Assembly (NCBI GenBank): GCA_030068075.1
Contig: CM057843.1
Span: 41,733,832 to 41,797,831 of the forward strand
Reading direction: 5' to 3'
Origin: Paguma larvata
Lineage: Eukaryota > Chordata > Mammalia > Carnivora > Viverridae
DNA: 64,000 nucleotides
In this document: in pieces, positions 46,304 through 55,969 of the stretch
Layout: each line of letters starts with the position of its first letter
How positions within the stretch are numbered: position 1 is the first letter of the stretch
Translations under genes and position numbers: made by a program
Notes under the pieces: model-generated
What the model was told of the DNA's origin: nothing
What the model saw: the letters and a program-made list of their open reading frames with translations, nothing else
Database searches by the model: none

Positions 46304-46503
46304 AGGGGCGCCTGGGTGGCTCAGTCGGTTAAGGGGTCGACCCTTGATTTCGGGTTCGGGTTATAATCTCACGGTTCGTGAGTTTGAGCCCCGCATTGGG
46401 CTCTGTGTCGGAGGATCCTCTGTCTCCCTCTCTCTGCCCCTCCCCCGCTCACTCTTGCTCTCTCTCTCAAATAAAATAAATGTTTAAAAAATGCTTTAAA
46501 ACA
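46304..46503 (+). mobile_element. felid CAN SINE, plus
   Basis: TGTGCATTT on both sides as target site duplication. Confidence 0.9.
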
Positions 46504-46519
46504 TGTGCATTTTTAAAAC

Positions 46520-46585
46520 CGTGCATTTTTAGCAAGTTCTCAGGCAATACTGATGGTACTGCTCTGGGGGCCACACTAATGTTGA
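46520..46585. repeat. MER5A-like element, right part
   Basis: GCAAGTTCTCAGGCAATACT to GGGGGCCACACTAATG continues the split element. Confidence 0.6.
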
Positions 46586-46999
46586 CCGCTGGCTTGGAAG
46601 AGAAGTTCCAATCCCGACTCCACCATTTTCCAGTGAGCTCTCGGCCACATTATTTATCTTCCCAGCCTCAACCTTTTCATCTGTCAAATGGGCTAGTACT
46701 TACCTCACACGGTTGTTATGAGAAAGAAATGAGGTTAAATGTGTGAAGGGCTCAGCAAAGGGCTTGGCATGTAGAAAGTCCTCGATACCTGGCGGCTAGT
46801 GTGATAATAATATTAAATTACCTCAACCGATAACCACAAAGAAATTGACCCAGGAAGCCAGCTGGATATGGAATACCTTCCTCAGATAACACACAAAGTG
46901 GTATGTACAAATAGATCGTTGACCGCCATGTCTTTTCCAAAGTATGTGACTCAAAGCATCCCTTTTCAGTAGTTCATGGACGTATTCTGTCTCAGCAGG
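46586..46999. other. intergenic DNA, MIR-like in part
   Basis: 46,600-46,800 is MIR-like (CAATCCCGACTCCACCATTT, CATCTGTCAAATGGGC). No gene. Confidence 0.5.
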
Positions 47000-47349
47000 T
47001 GCTCTAGACTGAATTGTGCCCCACCCTGTTTATATATTGGAGCCCTACCCCCAACGTGATAGTATTTCAAAGCGAGGCCTTTGGGGGTGGTAATTAGGTT
47101 AGATAAGGTCACGAGAATGGGGCCCTCGTGATGGGATTAGTTCCCTTAAAAGAGGCATCGGAGAGCAGGTTCTGTCTCTACCACGAGAAGGCGGCCATCT
47201 GTGAGCCAAGAGGGACCTAACCAGAGCCCTACCAGGCTGGCACACTGAACTGAGACGTCGAGCCTCCTCGACCGTGAGAAGAGACATTCCTGTTATTTAA
47301 GCACCTGATCTATGGTACTTTGTCATGGCGGCCATAGCCAACTAAGACA
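47000..47349 (+). mobile_element. MLT1-like solo LTR (ERVL-MaLR)
   Basis: Starts TGCTCTAGACTGAATTGTGC and ends AGCCAACTAAGACA, with GGCCTTTGGGGGTGGTAATT and CTCGTGATGGGATTAGTTCC inside, the MLT1 pattern. About 350 bp, TG...CA ends. Confidence 0.75.
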
Positions 47350-47742
47350 GTAGGTCCGATGTGGCGCCCGACATTCTGATTTCTCACCAGCTCCCCAGTG
47401 GTACAGATACCGTTGCTCACAGACCACACTTCGAGCAGCACGCGTCGGAGAGAGTTACTCTAAAGGCTGTCTATCTTCCCCCAATGACGAGGGTTCTGCA
47501 AATCTACAACAGAGATCCGTTATAATCTCAGGCCTCCAATGGGTCCAGCACATCACAGGCACTCAGCAGATTATTGTTAGATAAAAGAATGAATGAGCTA
47601 AGGGTTTTGCCTGACAGCTGGCTGGGAGCCTAGCAGGAGACCTTTGGAAGTTTCCGTAAGGCAGGCAGCTTCTGTGAGCTTGATTTCCTCTCTGATACAT
47701 GGGAATGATAACACTTCCCAAGGGTGTTGTAAAGATTAAATG
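47350..47742. other. intergenic DNA, nothing recognised
   Basis: Unique or old-repeat sequence. MIR-like near 47,690-47,735. Confidence 0.35.
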
Positions 47743-47838
47743 AGGGGTTCCTGGTTGGCCCCGTCAGTAGAGCATGTGACTCTTGATCTCAGAGTTGTGA
47801 GTTCAAGCCCTACCTTGGGGGTAGAGTTTACCTTTTTA
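47743..47838 (+). mobile_element. older short CAN SINE, plus
   Basis: GGGGTTCCTGGTTGGCCCCG head, GGGGGTAGAGTTTACC 3' part. Confidence 0.7.
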
Positions 47839-48185
47839 AAAAAAAAAAGTTTTTTTTTTTAAAGATTGTAACCAGGAATGTGTCATAAACAGCACGTGAC
47901 TCACACACAGGGACACTAAAAAAAAAAAATGTCACAGAATAAGTTGAGCCCCGTGAACGAGTTTCTTGGCCTCTGAATTGGAACTCTTTGACCCAAGGCT
48001 TGTAATGGCCTCCTGCACCTGGAAGCTGGCCAGACTTTCCTGGTCAAGGTAGCGGGTATGGTCTGTAGCAAGCCCAGCTGGGAGGATAAGAAGGGAGTGG
48101 CAGGACTGGAAGGGCAAGCGAAAGAAAAATATATATCTTGCTGTCATTTTTTTAAAATTTTTTATGCCAGCTTAACAAATTTTGA

Positions 48186-48388
48186 GGGGCGCCTGGTGGC
48201 TCAGTCGATTGAACGTCCAACTTCGGCTCAATTCATGATCTCATGGTTCATGAGTTCAAGCCCCGTGTCGGGCTCTGTGCTGACAGCTCAGAGCCTGGAG
48301 CCTGCTTCTGAGTCTGTATCTCCCTCTCTCTCTGCTCCTCTCCTGCATACTCTCTCTCTCTTTCAAAAACAAAGATTAAAAATATATA
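48186..48388 (+). mobile_element. felid CAN SINE, plus
   Basis: Complete copy; tail AAAAACAAAGATTAAAA. Confidence 0.88.
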
Positions 48389-48429
48389 TCAAGAAAAATG
48401 GAGGGAGATTAAAAAAAAGAACCATTTTT

Positions 48430-48776
48430 GGGGGGCATCAGGGTGGCTCAGGAGGTTAAACAGCCAACTCTTGATTATGGCTCAGGCCATGATCTTACAG
48501 TTTCTGATTTTGAAGCCACACTGACAGTGCGGAGCCTGCTGGGGAGTCTCTCCCTCTCCCTCTCTTTCTGCCTCCCCCCCCCACTTGTGCGCTTGAGAGC
48601 TCTCTCTCTCTCTCTCAAAATAAATAAACTAAAAACCACTTTTCATTTTCTGTGAATCGTCTATGCCTGGCCTTGGCCCATTTGTATTTTAACTATATGG
48701 TTTGTCTCTTATAATTGTTTGCAGGAGCTCGTTATACTTAGGAAAAATAACTACTTTTTCGGTGGTGTGGGTTGCA
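48430..48776 (+). repeat. SINE plus old L1-like flank, paralogous to 58,533-58,915
   Basis: A diverged plus-strand SINE (48,430-48,640) is followed by about 130 bp (CCACTTTTCATTTTCTGTGA onward) that aligns with 58,760-58,915 at an estimated 75-80%. It ends at the sharp edge of the high-identity repeat core. Confidence 0.65.
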
Positions 48777-49185
48777 ACTATTTATTCTTCATTGACTCGT
48801 CATTAATCTCCTGTAACATGATGTGACACCCTGGGCAGGTGCGGGAAGCAGAGATGGGACAGACCCTGTTCCTGCCCTGGGGGTGCCTCCATCTGGAGAT
48901 GGGGACTAAGACACCTGCCCAGATGGCCAGAATACCAGGCAGAACAAGAAGGCCAGTGAGAGACGGACAATCGCTTGGGGCGTTCAGATCACGGCAACTC
49001 CCTCTCGGCAAAACCAAATGCAGGAGTATAAGGTGGTCTGATACACACACATCTGAACAGAGACCTGGGATCAGGAGGCCCAGAGAGTCCTCCGTCCTCA
49101 TGTCAGGTGCAGGCGAGGCACATTTTTTGTTTCATGTGCACTTCATTCATTCATTCGACGAATTTCTTTTTTCTTAGTTTTTATT

Positions 49186-49207
49186 AGTTTTAAGTTTATT
49201 TATTTAT

Positions 49208-49244
<37 letters not shown>

Positions 49245-49369
49245 CCCAGGCAGGCTCCATGCTGTCAACGAAGAACCCGACGTGGGGCTCCGTCTCACAA
49301 ATCGTGAGGTCACCACCAGAGCCAAAAATCAAGAGTCGACCCTTAACCCACTGAGCCACCCAGGCGCCC
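49186..49369 (-). mobile_element. felid CAN SINE, minus, with (GA)n
   Basis: GA run at 49,211-49,242; head complement GAGCCACCCAGGCGCCC. Shared with the copy at 60,932-61,138. Confidence 0.9.
49211..49242 (+). repeat. (GA)n microsatellite, 32 bp
   Basis: Pure GA. The equivalent in copy 2 is 55 bp with one T interruption. Confidence 0.95.
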
Positions 49370-50110
49370 GAAATCTTTCTTTTTTAGCAAATACTTCTCT
49401 GGCGCCACAGGGAAGCTGAGCACTGTCCAATGTGCCGGGGCTAGAGCAGCAACAAAATCTCTACCGAGGTGAGAAGCAAATAAACGAACAATACATGTAG
49501 ATTTGGGAATATATCTATATACATTGTCAATTGTACAAAAATATTATTAACCTTGATTACGGCGGGGGTGGGGGGGAATGAAGGTGACACAGTCTTAACC
49601 CAAGATAGGATTCATTCGCAGAGAGAAGCAGGGAGAGACGCAAGGGAAGGGGCTGGGAAAAATGCCTCCAGCGGCTCAGCCCCGCCTCGCGAGATCTCAC
49701 AGGCCTCCTCTCTGCTCTACGCTTTCCACCACCGGCCTTCCGCAGGTGGAAGGGAAGCTACCGCCCGGCTCGGGGAGCCCCTCCTGCACACCTGCCGCTC
49801 CCCGGACCCGGAACGAGCTCCTCAACTGACAGACACCCAGTTTCCGCCGGACCAACCGAACCCGATAAGGGCTCAGCGTTTCTAGGGACTAGGTCTTGCG
49901 ACGTGGCCTTTCTTCAGGAAGACTCTCCGCCAAAAGCTGCCTTCCACAACCCCCCCTTGCCGTCACCCCCAGTCGTCTTCGGTCCTGTCTTTTCTCTCCG
50001 TAGGTACCAAAGACGAGACCGACGCCGCCAGCGTGGCTTCAACTCTCGGCGCGCAGAAGCGATCCCGGGGTCCAGGCGGTCCGCTGTAGCCACGCCTCCG
50101 CAGGCGGGAA
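49370..50110. other. CpG-rich upstream region of U2 copy 1
   Basis: GC and CpG rise from about 49,660. Lacks the short GC insertion seen in copy 2 near 61,616-61,630. No coding gene. Confidence 0.6.
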
Positions 50111-50111
50111 A

Positions 50112-50128
50112 GGGCGGGGCATTCAAAT
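50112..50128 (+). promoter_or_regulatory. DSE of U2 copy 1: GC box plus degenerate octamer
   Basis: GGGCGGGG at 50,112-50,119 then ATTCAAAT at 50,121-50,128 (one mismatch to ATGCAAAT), at -225 to -241. Confidence 0.75.
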
Positions 50129-50291
50129 GAGCAATGGCTCTGGGTGACAGCGACGAGGCAACGACAGGTACGCACTTTCTCTTTTAAAAGGTAGAGGATT
50201 TAAAAAGTTGCACGAGAGTCTAGTGGCTAGTGGCTCCCATAGGAAAGTCAGAGCAGCGAGGGAAGTGAGACCTGGAACGAGGGGGACCTGG

Positions 50292-50312
50292 CTCACCGTG
50301 AGTGCAATATGG
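50292..50312 (+). promoter_or_regulatory. PSE of U2 copy 1
   Basis: CTCACCGTGAGTGCAATATG at about -61 to -41, identical to the other two genes. Confidence 0.85.
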
Positions 50313-50352
50313 ATGGCGGCAGGGCGGTGGCGGCGAGGGAGCGACGACTAGC

Positions 50353-50540
50353 ATCGCTTCTCGGCCTTTTGGCTAAGATCAAGTGTAGTATCTGTTCTTA
50401 TCAGTTTAATATCTGATACGTCCTCTATCCGAGGACAATATATTAAATGGATTTTTGGAGCAGGGAGATGGAATAGGAGCTTGCTCCGTCCACTCCGCGC
50501 ATCGACCTGGTATTGCAGTACTTCCAGGAACGGTGCACCC
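50353..50540 (+). ncRNA. RNU2: U2 spliceosomal snRNA gene, array copy 1
   Basis: The 188-nt body from ATCGCTTCTCGGCC to GGTGCACCC is identical to the copies at 2,130 (minus) and 62,130. Branch-site-pairing GTAGTA and Sm site ATTTTTGG are intact. Promoter elements lie at the canonical distances. The transcript would be pol II made, Sm-assembled and used in the major spliceosome. A GC-rich hairpin (CCCCC-TCC-GGGGG) immediately follows the mature end and would lie in the precursor tail. From memory it differs from human U2 at about two positions in the 3' half. Confidence 0.96.
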
Positions 50541-50562
50541 CCTCCGGGGGTTAATGTTTGTG

Positions 50563-50577
50563 GTTCTAAAAATAGCA
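50563..50577 (+). promoter_or_regulatory. candidate U2 3' box, copy 1
   Basis: GTTCTAAAAATAGCA, 23-37 nt after the mature end, resembles GTTT-N-AAARNNAGA. An upstream GTTTGTGG is also nearby. Confidence 0.55.
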
Positions 50578-51495
50578 CTTGGTATCTTTACATTTTGGTT
50601 ATGCGTTAGCTAGTTTGCGAGTATAGTGTTTTACTTTTTCGCAGTCTTTTGTCGTTTCTGTGACTTCGGGGGCAATTGTTACAGGTTTTTTTGTCTCCCC
50701 AGCACTTTGTTTGGAACTTTGCAATATCTCGCGGGTAAGTGCTATAGCAGTTGTTCCTCAGGAAACCCGCTTGCCAGCACTGGGTTTTCAGAATTCTTGT
50801 TTCTACCGGGCAGAACCTGTGAGGACTCCGCTTTCTTGCCACAACACGACCCTGACCACGGGTTCGCATCTCTTACACGATAGTGCTCGTGGAGCGGTGG
50901 ATATTTTTAAGCGGAAGCTTCCAAAGCAGGAAGTTCTTCCCTGCACGTGACCTATTTTCTCACCTGTGCTTTTTTTATTTTCTGCAAAGGTGAAGCAAGT
51001 TTTCTTCACATCATCGTTCATAGTACGAGAGGGACGTGGGCACCTTGGGAGAGGAGACCGGGCCCCATTGGGGCGCGGGCTGTGGTCTGCGAACACCTAA
51101 TATAATAAAATAGTTGTTTCTGTCTTGTCACGAGATGCCTGCCTGCCTGCCTTCAGGCTTCTTGACCGTTCGCTGCCAGAACTAGAGAAAGGCCTTCCAT
51201 TTCCAAGTGGCTGTGGCTTGTGACCACAGTGGAAAGGGGGAGTTCCCGCTCCTTTGTCTCCTCCGGGTTTTCCATTCATGTTAAATACATTTGTTGAGCA
51301 CCCACCATGTCCCCTCTTCATGAGATACCGTTCTGTTGGTGGCCATTTCCAGGGTTTCCGCCTTAAACGCATGGTTCCTGCAGTTTCTGTCAACCTGTAA
51401 TCACCAGGTCTCTTTTTACTCCTATATGTTCGAGGGCAGGTCAGGATTAAATCTCTGCTGCGCTCAAGAGGGCTCGTGACTCTAAAAAATGAACG
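50578..51495. other. U2 3' flank, copy 1; no gene
   Basis: Shared with 62,355-63,270. 51,280-51,340 is L2-like (TTGTTGAGCACCCACCATGT). No coding potential supported. Confidence 0.5.
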
Positions 51496-51697
51496 GAGGG
51501 GTGCCCGGGGGGCTCCGTCAGTTCAGCATCCAACTCTCGGTTTGGGCTCAGGTCGTGATCCCTCAGTTGGTGAGTTCCAGCCGCACATCTGGCTCCGGGC
51601 TTCTCCCTCTCCCCTATGCCCCTCCCCGACTCGCGTCCTTTCTCTCTCTCTCTCTCCTCTCGCTCTCTCAAAATAAATAAAATTTTTAAAAATTAAG
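51496..51697 (+). mobile_element. felid CAN SINE, plus, diverged head
   Basis: GGGGTGCCCGGGGGGCTCCG head; tail AAATAAATAAAATTTTTAAA. Shared with 63,272-63,465. Confidence 0.88.
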
Positions 51698-51781
51698 AAA
51701 AAAAAGAAAGAAAGAAAACATAGAACGCTCAAAAGTTTCCAAATTCCGAAGAGACCACGTCAGGAGGAAAAGTAAATGTTT

Positions 51782-52000
51782 GGGGCGCCTGGGTGGCTCA
51801 GCCGGTTAAGCGGCCGGCTTCAGCTCAGGTCATGATCTCACGGTCTGTGAGTTCGAGCCCGTCGTCCAGCTCTGTGCTGACGGCTCAGAGCCTGGAGCCT
51901 GCTTCGGATTCTGTATGTCCCTCTCTCTCTGCCCTTCCCTTGCTCATGCTCTGTCTCTATGTCTCTCAAAAATAAAAACCCTGAAAAAAAGTTTAAAAAA
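51782..52000 (+). mobile_element. felid CAN SINE, plus
   Basis: AAAAGTAAATGT at 51,768-51,779 and 52,001-52,012 is the target site duplication. Shared with 63,553-63,773, so it predates the duplication. Confidence 0.93.
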
Positions 52001-52277
52001 AAGTAAATGTCTCATGTTTGTTCACAAAGGTATAACTTACAAGGTCGTTGATAGCTTAAGAGAAAAGATTAAGAAGTTTCGAACAATCTGGAAACACGAA
52101 ACATTGTAGAACAAGCAATGTTTTAAACAAGTCATTAAAATGATCATCCTCGGCCTCAGCTCATTCAGTTCTGTGTAATTACCTGTTTATTCTTCTTGAG
52201 TCCAGTTTTTCCCCTAGTTCTAAAAATTCTTACCCAGTTCTGTTCTGTGATCTTAAGTTATCAAAAACTTGTACTTG

Positions 52278-52450
52278 TTGGGACACCTGGGTGGTTCAGT
52301 CATTTAAGTGCCGGGCTCTGGATTTCGGCTCAGGTCCGGATCTCGGGTGTCGTGGGATCGAGCCCTGGTGTCGGCTCTGTGCTGACAGCACGGAGCCTGC
52401 GTGGGATTCTCTCCCCCCCCTCCATAATCAATAAATTGAAAAGAAAAGAA
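52278..52450 (+). mobile_element. CAN SINE, plus, diverged
   Basis: Head GGGACACCTGGGTGGTTCAG; the CT-rich part is short. Lies just beyond the extent testable in copy 2. Confidence 0.82.
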
Positions 52451-52926
52451 AACAAGAAATTGTACGTGTCCAAGTACAGGGATGGATGAACTCGGTCGAA
52501 CTCGGTCGCCGTGGTGGAGTATTACCATCTGAGAGGAGCTCAACGGGAAGCCTGGGCTTAAACCCTGGCCCTTGTCTGACACCTGGATGACCTTGAACCT
52601 TCCCTCTGAGGACCTCGGTTTCCTTGTCACCTCGTTAAGCACAGAATGGATGACTCCCAAGGTGCTGGGAGGTCCCGACACACAAGGGTGGGGGCGGGGG
52701 TCCCTTGGCTGCTCCCAGCGTCCCCCTGCTGCCCCGAAAGAGAAAATCAGCTCATTGGCTCTAGGGGCGATGGAGCGAAGGTACAGGAGCAGGCGCCTGG
52801 CAACCCGCTTTGGGTCTGAAACACTGGGCCAGGCGCCCAACATCCTGCCCTCAGCAGCCGGGTGTCCAGCTCCTTGAATCGGCCCCCACACGCCCGAGTC
52901 TGTCTCCACGTCTGGTTAGCTGGAAT
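52451..52926. other. spacer DNA in U2 unit, MIR-like in part
   Basis: 52,530-52,660 is MIR-like (TTAAACCCTGGCCCTTGTCT, GACCTTGAACC). No gene. Confidence 0.45.
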
Positions 52927-53266
52927 TGTTATGCCCAGAATTCGGGGACCCCAAGAACCACCAGGGAGCCGAGTCCGATGCAAGAACAAAGAGCCTTTAG
53001 TCGAGCTAGCTCGAGCTCAATCTCCTACCGCACCGACGCAGCAGTGGGTTGAGAGAGAGCCTGTTCCAAAAACACAATAGTTTTAAAGGGGTCTAGGGGC
53101 AGTGGGAGGGGTGATGGTCGCGACCCTAGCCAATTGGCTGAGGAAGGGTCAAAGTTCCTGTTCCACAGGTCAAGCTTCTGCGCAGGCGCTAGGGACTCAA
53201 AACACAATGGAGTCAGTCCCAGTTTGCCCTTAAGCAAAATGGAATCAGTCCCGATTTGCCCTTACA
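52927..53266 (-). mobile_element. solo LTR of an endogenous retrovirus, minus
   Basis: On the minus strand it starts TGTAAGGGCAAATCGGGAC and ends CTGGGCATAACA, giving TGT/ACA terminal inverted repeats; about 340 bp. A TTTAAAA promoter-like box and a degraded poly(A) signal are visible. Its terminal 80-100 bases are similar to the plus-oriented LTR at 53,511-54,112. No matching target site duplication and no adjacent internal genes, so it carries no viral coding sequence. Confidence 0.75.
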
Positions 53267-53510
53267 GGGTTATGATTGCTGAGAATTCTGTTTTGATTGC
53301 TGTTTGCTGTGAACACTGTGAAACTTTTCTTGGGGTGCTGTGAGGCCTGTTTAGTTTGCTATGTATTAGACTAAGTTGCTGTGTGTTAAATCTTGTTAGG
53401 TATTAGATTTAGAGACTTAGGAATGTACTAGACTCCTGACCCGTTTGCTGTGATTGCTGTGAACCCTGTTTGCTGTGTTAGAGAATTGCCGTATTGTGAA
53501 AGTATAGTGC
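53267..53510. other. spacer between inverted LTRs
   Basis: Internally repetitive sequence with many TTTGCTGTGA-type units. It could be extra LTR U3 sequence or a rearranged internal piece; identity unknown. Confidence 0.4.
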
Positions 53511-54112
53511 TGTTAGGGCTAAGGCCACTCCATTTTGGTTTAAGTTCCATCTTAGAGTAGTTCTGGGCCCCGAGTTCCAGGAAAACAAGTCACCCTGGAT
53601 TCTGCCCCAGGTTCCAGGAAACAGAGTAGCCAAAAGGCCGGACCCAGATTAGCAGACCCTGTCACTACCCCGGGTGGGACTGGACCCCGATTAGCAGACC
53701 CTGCTTCCACCTTGAGTTCCAGGGAAACCACAGGAGGTCAGATTCCTAGAATAGCGCCTGGCAAAACTAATCTGTGTCCAGCCCACGCGCACCAACCGTT
53801 TGGATCTGCGCTAGACCCCCAAGCTAAGCCAATCCATAGCTAGCCCGCGCCCGCAAAATACGAAATACTCAATCAGAAACTAGCCCGCGAAAATGCCAAT
53901 CAATCAGTTCAAAGGATCCCCATTCCTGCCCAAAAAGTGTACTCGAACCCTGATAAAAAGCCTGTGTAAACCTGGCTCAGGGCTCTTGCCCCTGCACCGC
54001 TGCGTCGGGAGGTACAAGAGTCTGAGCTCGAGCTTCGAATAAAGACCCTTTGCGTTTGCATCAGTCCCGGCTCCCTGGTGGTCTTCTTGGGATCCAGAAT
54101 TTGGGCACAACA
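53511..54112 (+). mobile_element. solo LTR of an endogenous retrovirus, plus
   Basis: 602 bp with TGTTAGGGC start and GGGCACAACA end. TATA-like GATAAAAAGCC near 53,950 and poly(A) signal AATAAA at about 54,039 are spaced as in a gammaretrovirus-like (class I) LTR. There is no primer-binding site plus gag after it, so it is a solo LTR. It interrupts an older SINE whose left part is missing. Confidence 0.8.
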
Positions 54113-54178
54113 CTCTTGAACTCAGGGTCGTGAGTTTGACCCCACATTGGGTGTAGAGATGACTTAAACTCAAAAAGG
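54113..54178 (+). mobile_element. 3' part of older CAN SINE, cut at LTR edge
   Basis: Begins CTCTTGAACTCAGGGTCGTG exactly at the LTR end and continues to CATTGGGTGTAGAGATGAC plus A-rich tail. The first 40-50 bases of the SINE are absent on the other side of the LTRs. Confidence 0.75.
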
Positions 54179-54526
54179 AAAAAAAAATGAAAAAGAAAAT
54201 TAAGCTCTTATATAAATCGAATTCACAGTAATAAAGTTAGACAGTAACCCAAATGAATTTCAGGTTCATCTGAACTAGGAAAATATTTGGTATTAAAGCT
54301 AATTTAAGTTGGTTGGTTTGATTAAAATAGACATGTCTTTAGTGTTATCAGCATTAAATATAATACTTTTATTCAACCCAGGTTTACTAAAGGTTGGATG
54401 AGTTCATGTTTAATCTCTTACAAAATTTGTCATCAAGAATAATAGCTTGGGTTGATGGCTGATTTTCTAATGTCTCATGAAGTTTTGTGGGTACTCCAAA
54501 CAAAATTGTTAAGAACAAGTAATTCA
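54179..54526. other. AT-rich spacer, nothing recognised
   Basis: Possibly old L1 or retroviral debris; no clear match. Confidence 0.3.
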
Positions 54527-54724
54527 GGGGCACCTGGGTGGCTCCGTCTGTTGAGTGTCTGACTTTGGCTCAGGTCATGATATCACAACTCATGAGATCG
54601 AGCCCCACATTAGGCTCTGTGCTGACAGCTCAGAGCCTGGAGCCTCCTTCGGATTCTGGGTCTCCCTCTCTCACTGCCCCTCCCCCACTCACATTCTCTC
54701 AAAAATAAATAAACAATAAAAAAA
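54527..54724 (+). mobile_element. felid CAN SINE, plus
   Basis: Target site duplication AAGAACAAGTAATTC / AAGAACAAGTAAATC at 54,511-54,525 and 54,725-54,739. Confidence 0.93.
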
Positions 54725-54753
54725 AGAACAAGTAAATCAAATAGATATAAATA

Positions 54754-54842
54754 GGGGGCACCTGGACGGCTCAGTTGGTTAAGCAGCCAACTCTTGGTTT
54801 CGGCTCAGGTTATGACCTCACGGTCTGTGAGTTCCATCCCAA
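54754..54842 (+). mobile_element. felid CAN SINE, plus, 3' truncated
   Basis: Head through GTCTGTGAGTTCCATCCC, then ends without CT-rich part or tail. This is unusual for retroposition and suggests a later deletion. Confidence 0.8.
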
Positions 54843-54929
54843 ATAGCACATCTTTTTCATAACTATATGTCTCAGAAAACAGAATGCATTTATCATTACA
54901 TGCCAGAAGGCACTGCTACTGTTTAAATA

Positions 54930-55507
54930 TGTTAAAAAATAAAATTCAACCAAGTAAATGGGAAAATCTAATTAGCTTTATTCAGGGCTTCATGGACCAG
55001 GCAGCATCCTATCTTGCAACTAGTAAGGAGCTCCAGAGAGCTGTACACAATGGGAGACTTTCATAGGCAGAAATGGGGCATCACAAGGAAGTTATTAAGA
55101 AAAGGATGGTTTCAGGTAAGGTCACCTTCCTTTGGGGGAAAGGGGAGGGGCCTATCATGCAGATTACCTCACTGCTACCAATCAGGAAATACCACATTGA
55201 CAGTTTAAAAAAATTTTTTTAACGTTTTTATTTATTTTTGAGAGACATAGAGACAGAGTGCGAGCAAGGGAAGGGCAGAGAGAGAGGGAGACACAGAATC
55301 GCAAGCAGGTTCCAGGCTCTGAGCCTTCAGCACAGAGCCTGACACGGGGCTCAAACTCACAGACCGTGAAATCATGACCTGAGCTGAAGTCGGCCCGCTT
55401 AACCAACTGAGCCTCCCAGGCGCCCCCACATTGACAGTTTAAAGGTCATATTCCTGTAGTTACATTTCCATTTGAGTTTATCGTTTCTTGCTTTTTTATT
55501 TTTAACC
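54930..55507 (-). mobile_element. LTR of older endogenous retrovirus, minus, interrupted by SINE
   Basis: On the minus strand the right edge (55,507) begins GGTTAAAAATAAAAAAG and the left edge ends TTTTTTAACA, degenerate TGTTAAAAA/TTTTTAACA inverted termini. A poly(A) signal AATAAA lies at 54,977-54,982. A polypurine tract abuts the right edge. Without the inserted SINE it is about 340 bp. Read as the 3' LTR of the remnant to its right. Confidence 0.65.
55209..55426 (-). mobile_element. felid CAN SINE, minus, in LTR
   Basis: Target site duplication CCACATTGACAGTTTAAA at about 55,192-55,209 and 55,427-55,444, perfect 18-mer. Confidence 0.95.
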
Positions 55508-55520
55508 GTTCCCTCCTTTT
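55508..55520 (-). other. retroviral polypurine tract
   Basis: AAAAGGAGGGAAC on the minus strand directly precedes the LTR edge, the expected plus-strand primer position. Confidence 0.65.
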
Positions 55521-55711
55521 GATCAGACTCTTTGCCTGAGAGATGTGATCAAAATTTAAGACATCTGTGTCACTCTCAGCTACTACTATGTGGTTCTCAC
55601 TACTTTTACTGGTCCTCGGTATGATAGCTACAGGTCCCGATGTTTTTGCTTTGTCTCTATGGTATTAACACGTCACAACTTCCAGTTTAAAATTTTTTAC
55701 TTTCGTATTTA

Positions 55712-55935
55712 TTTTTTTAAGGTTTTATTATTTTTATTTTAATCTTTATTTTGTTTTTGTTTGTTTGTTTTTAGGTTAGAGAGAAAGAGCAGGGGAGATG
55801 GGTAGAGGGAGAGAATCTTAAGCAGGCTCCATGTTCAGCACAGATCTAGACGCAGGGCTCGATCCCATGACCCTGAGATCATGTCCTGAGCCCAAATCAA
55901 GAGTCAGAGGCTCAATGGACTGAACCGCCCAGACG
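55712..55935 (-). mobile_element. CAN SINE, minus, diverged
   Basis: Long T/GTTT tail, then GGCTCCATGTTCAGCACAGA; degenerate head complement at the right. Confidence 0.7.
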
Positions 55936-55939
55936 TTTC

Positions 55940-55969
55940 TTCAAATTTTTATTTTAAGTAGGCTCCACA
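55940..55969 (-). mobile_element. older short CAN SINE, minus, left part
   Basis: AATTTTTATTTTAAGTAGGCTCC; split by the following insertion and continued at 56,187-56,279. Confidence 0.7.

Larger units (their letters stand above)
48777..52228 (+). repeat. U2 tandem repeat core, copy 1
   Basis: About 3.45 kb that recurs at 60,532-64,000, shifted by 11,755 to 11,777 bases, at high identity (about 97% by eye, fully identical over U2). It carries a unique leader, a minus SINE, a CpG-rich U2 promoter, U2, a U2 3' flank and two plus SINEs in the same order in both copies. The right end is set by the window edge in copy 2, so the true unit is longer. Confidence 0.95.

Noticed and set aside
50348..50578. 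Short minus-strand frame over U2 (also at 62,125-62,355 and 1,926-2,339)
   Set aside because: It is the antisense of U2 snRNA. Conservation reflects the RNA gene.
52927..54112. Paired LTRs read as a complete provirus
   Set aside because: They are in opposite orientation, unequal in length, only 244 bp apart and enclose no gag, pol or env sequence.
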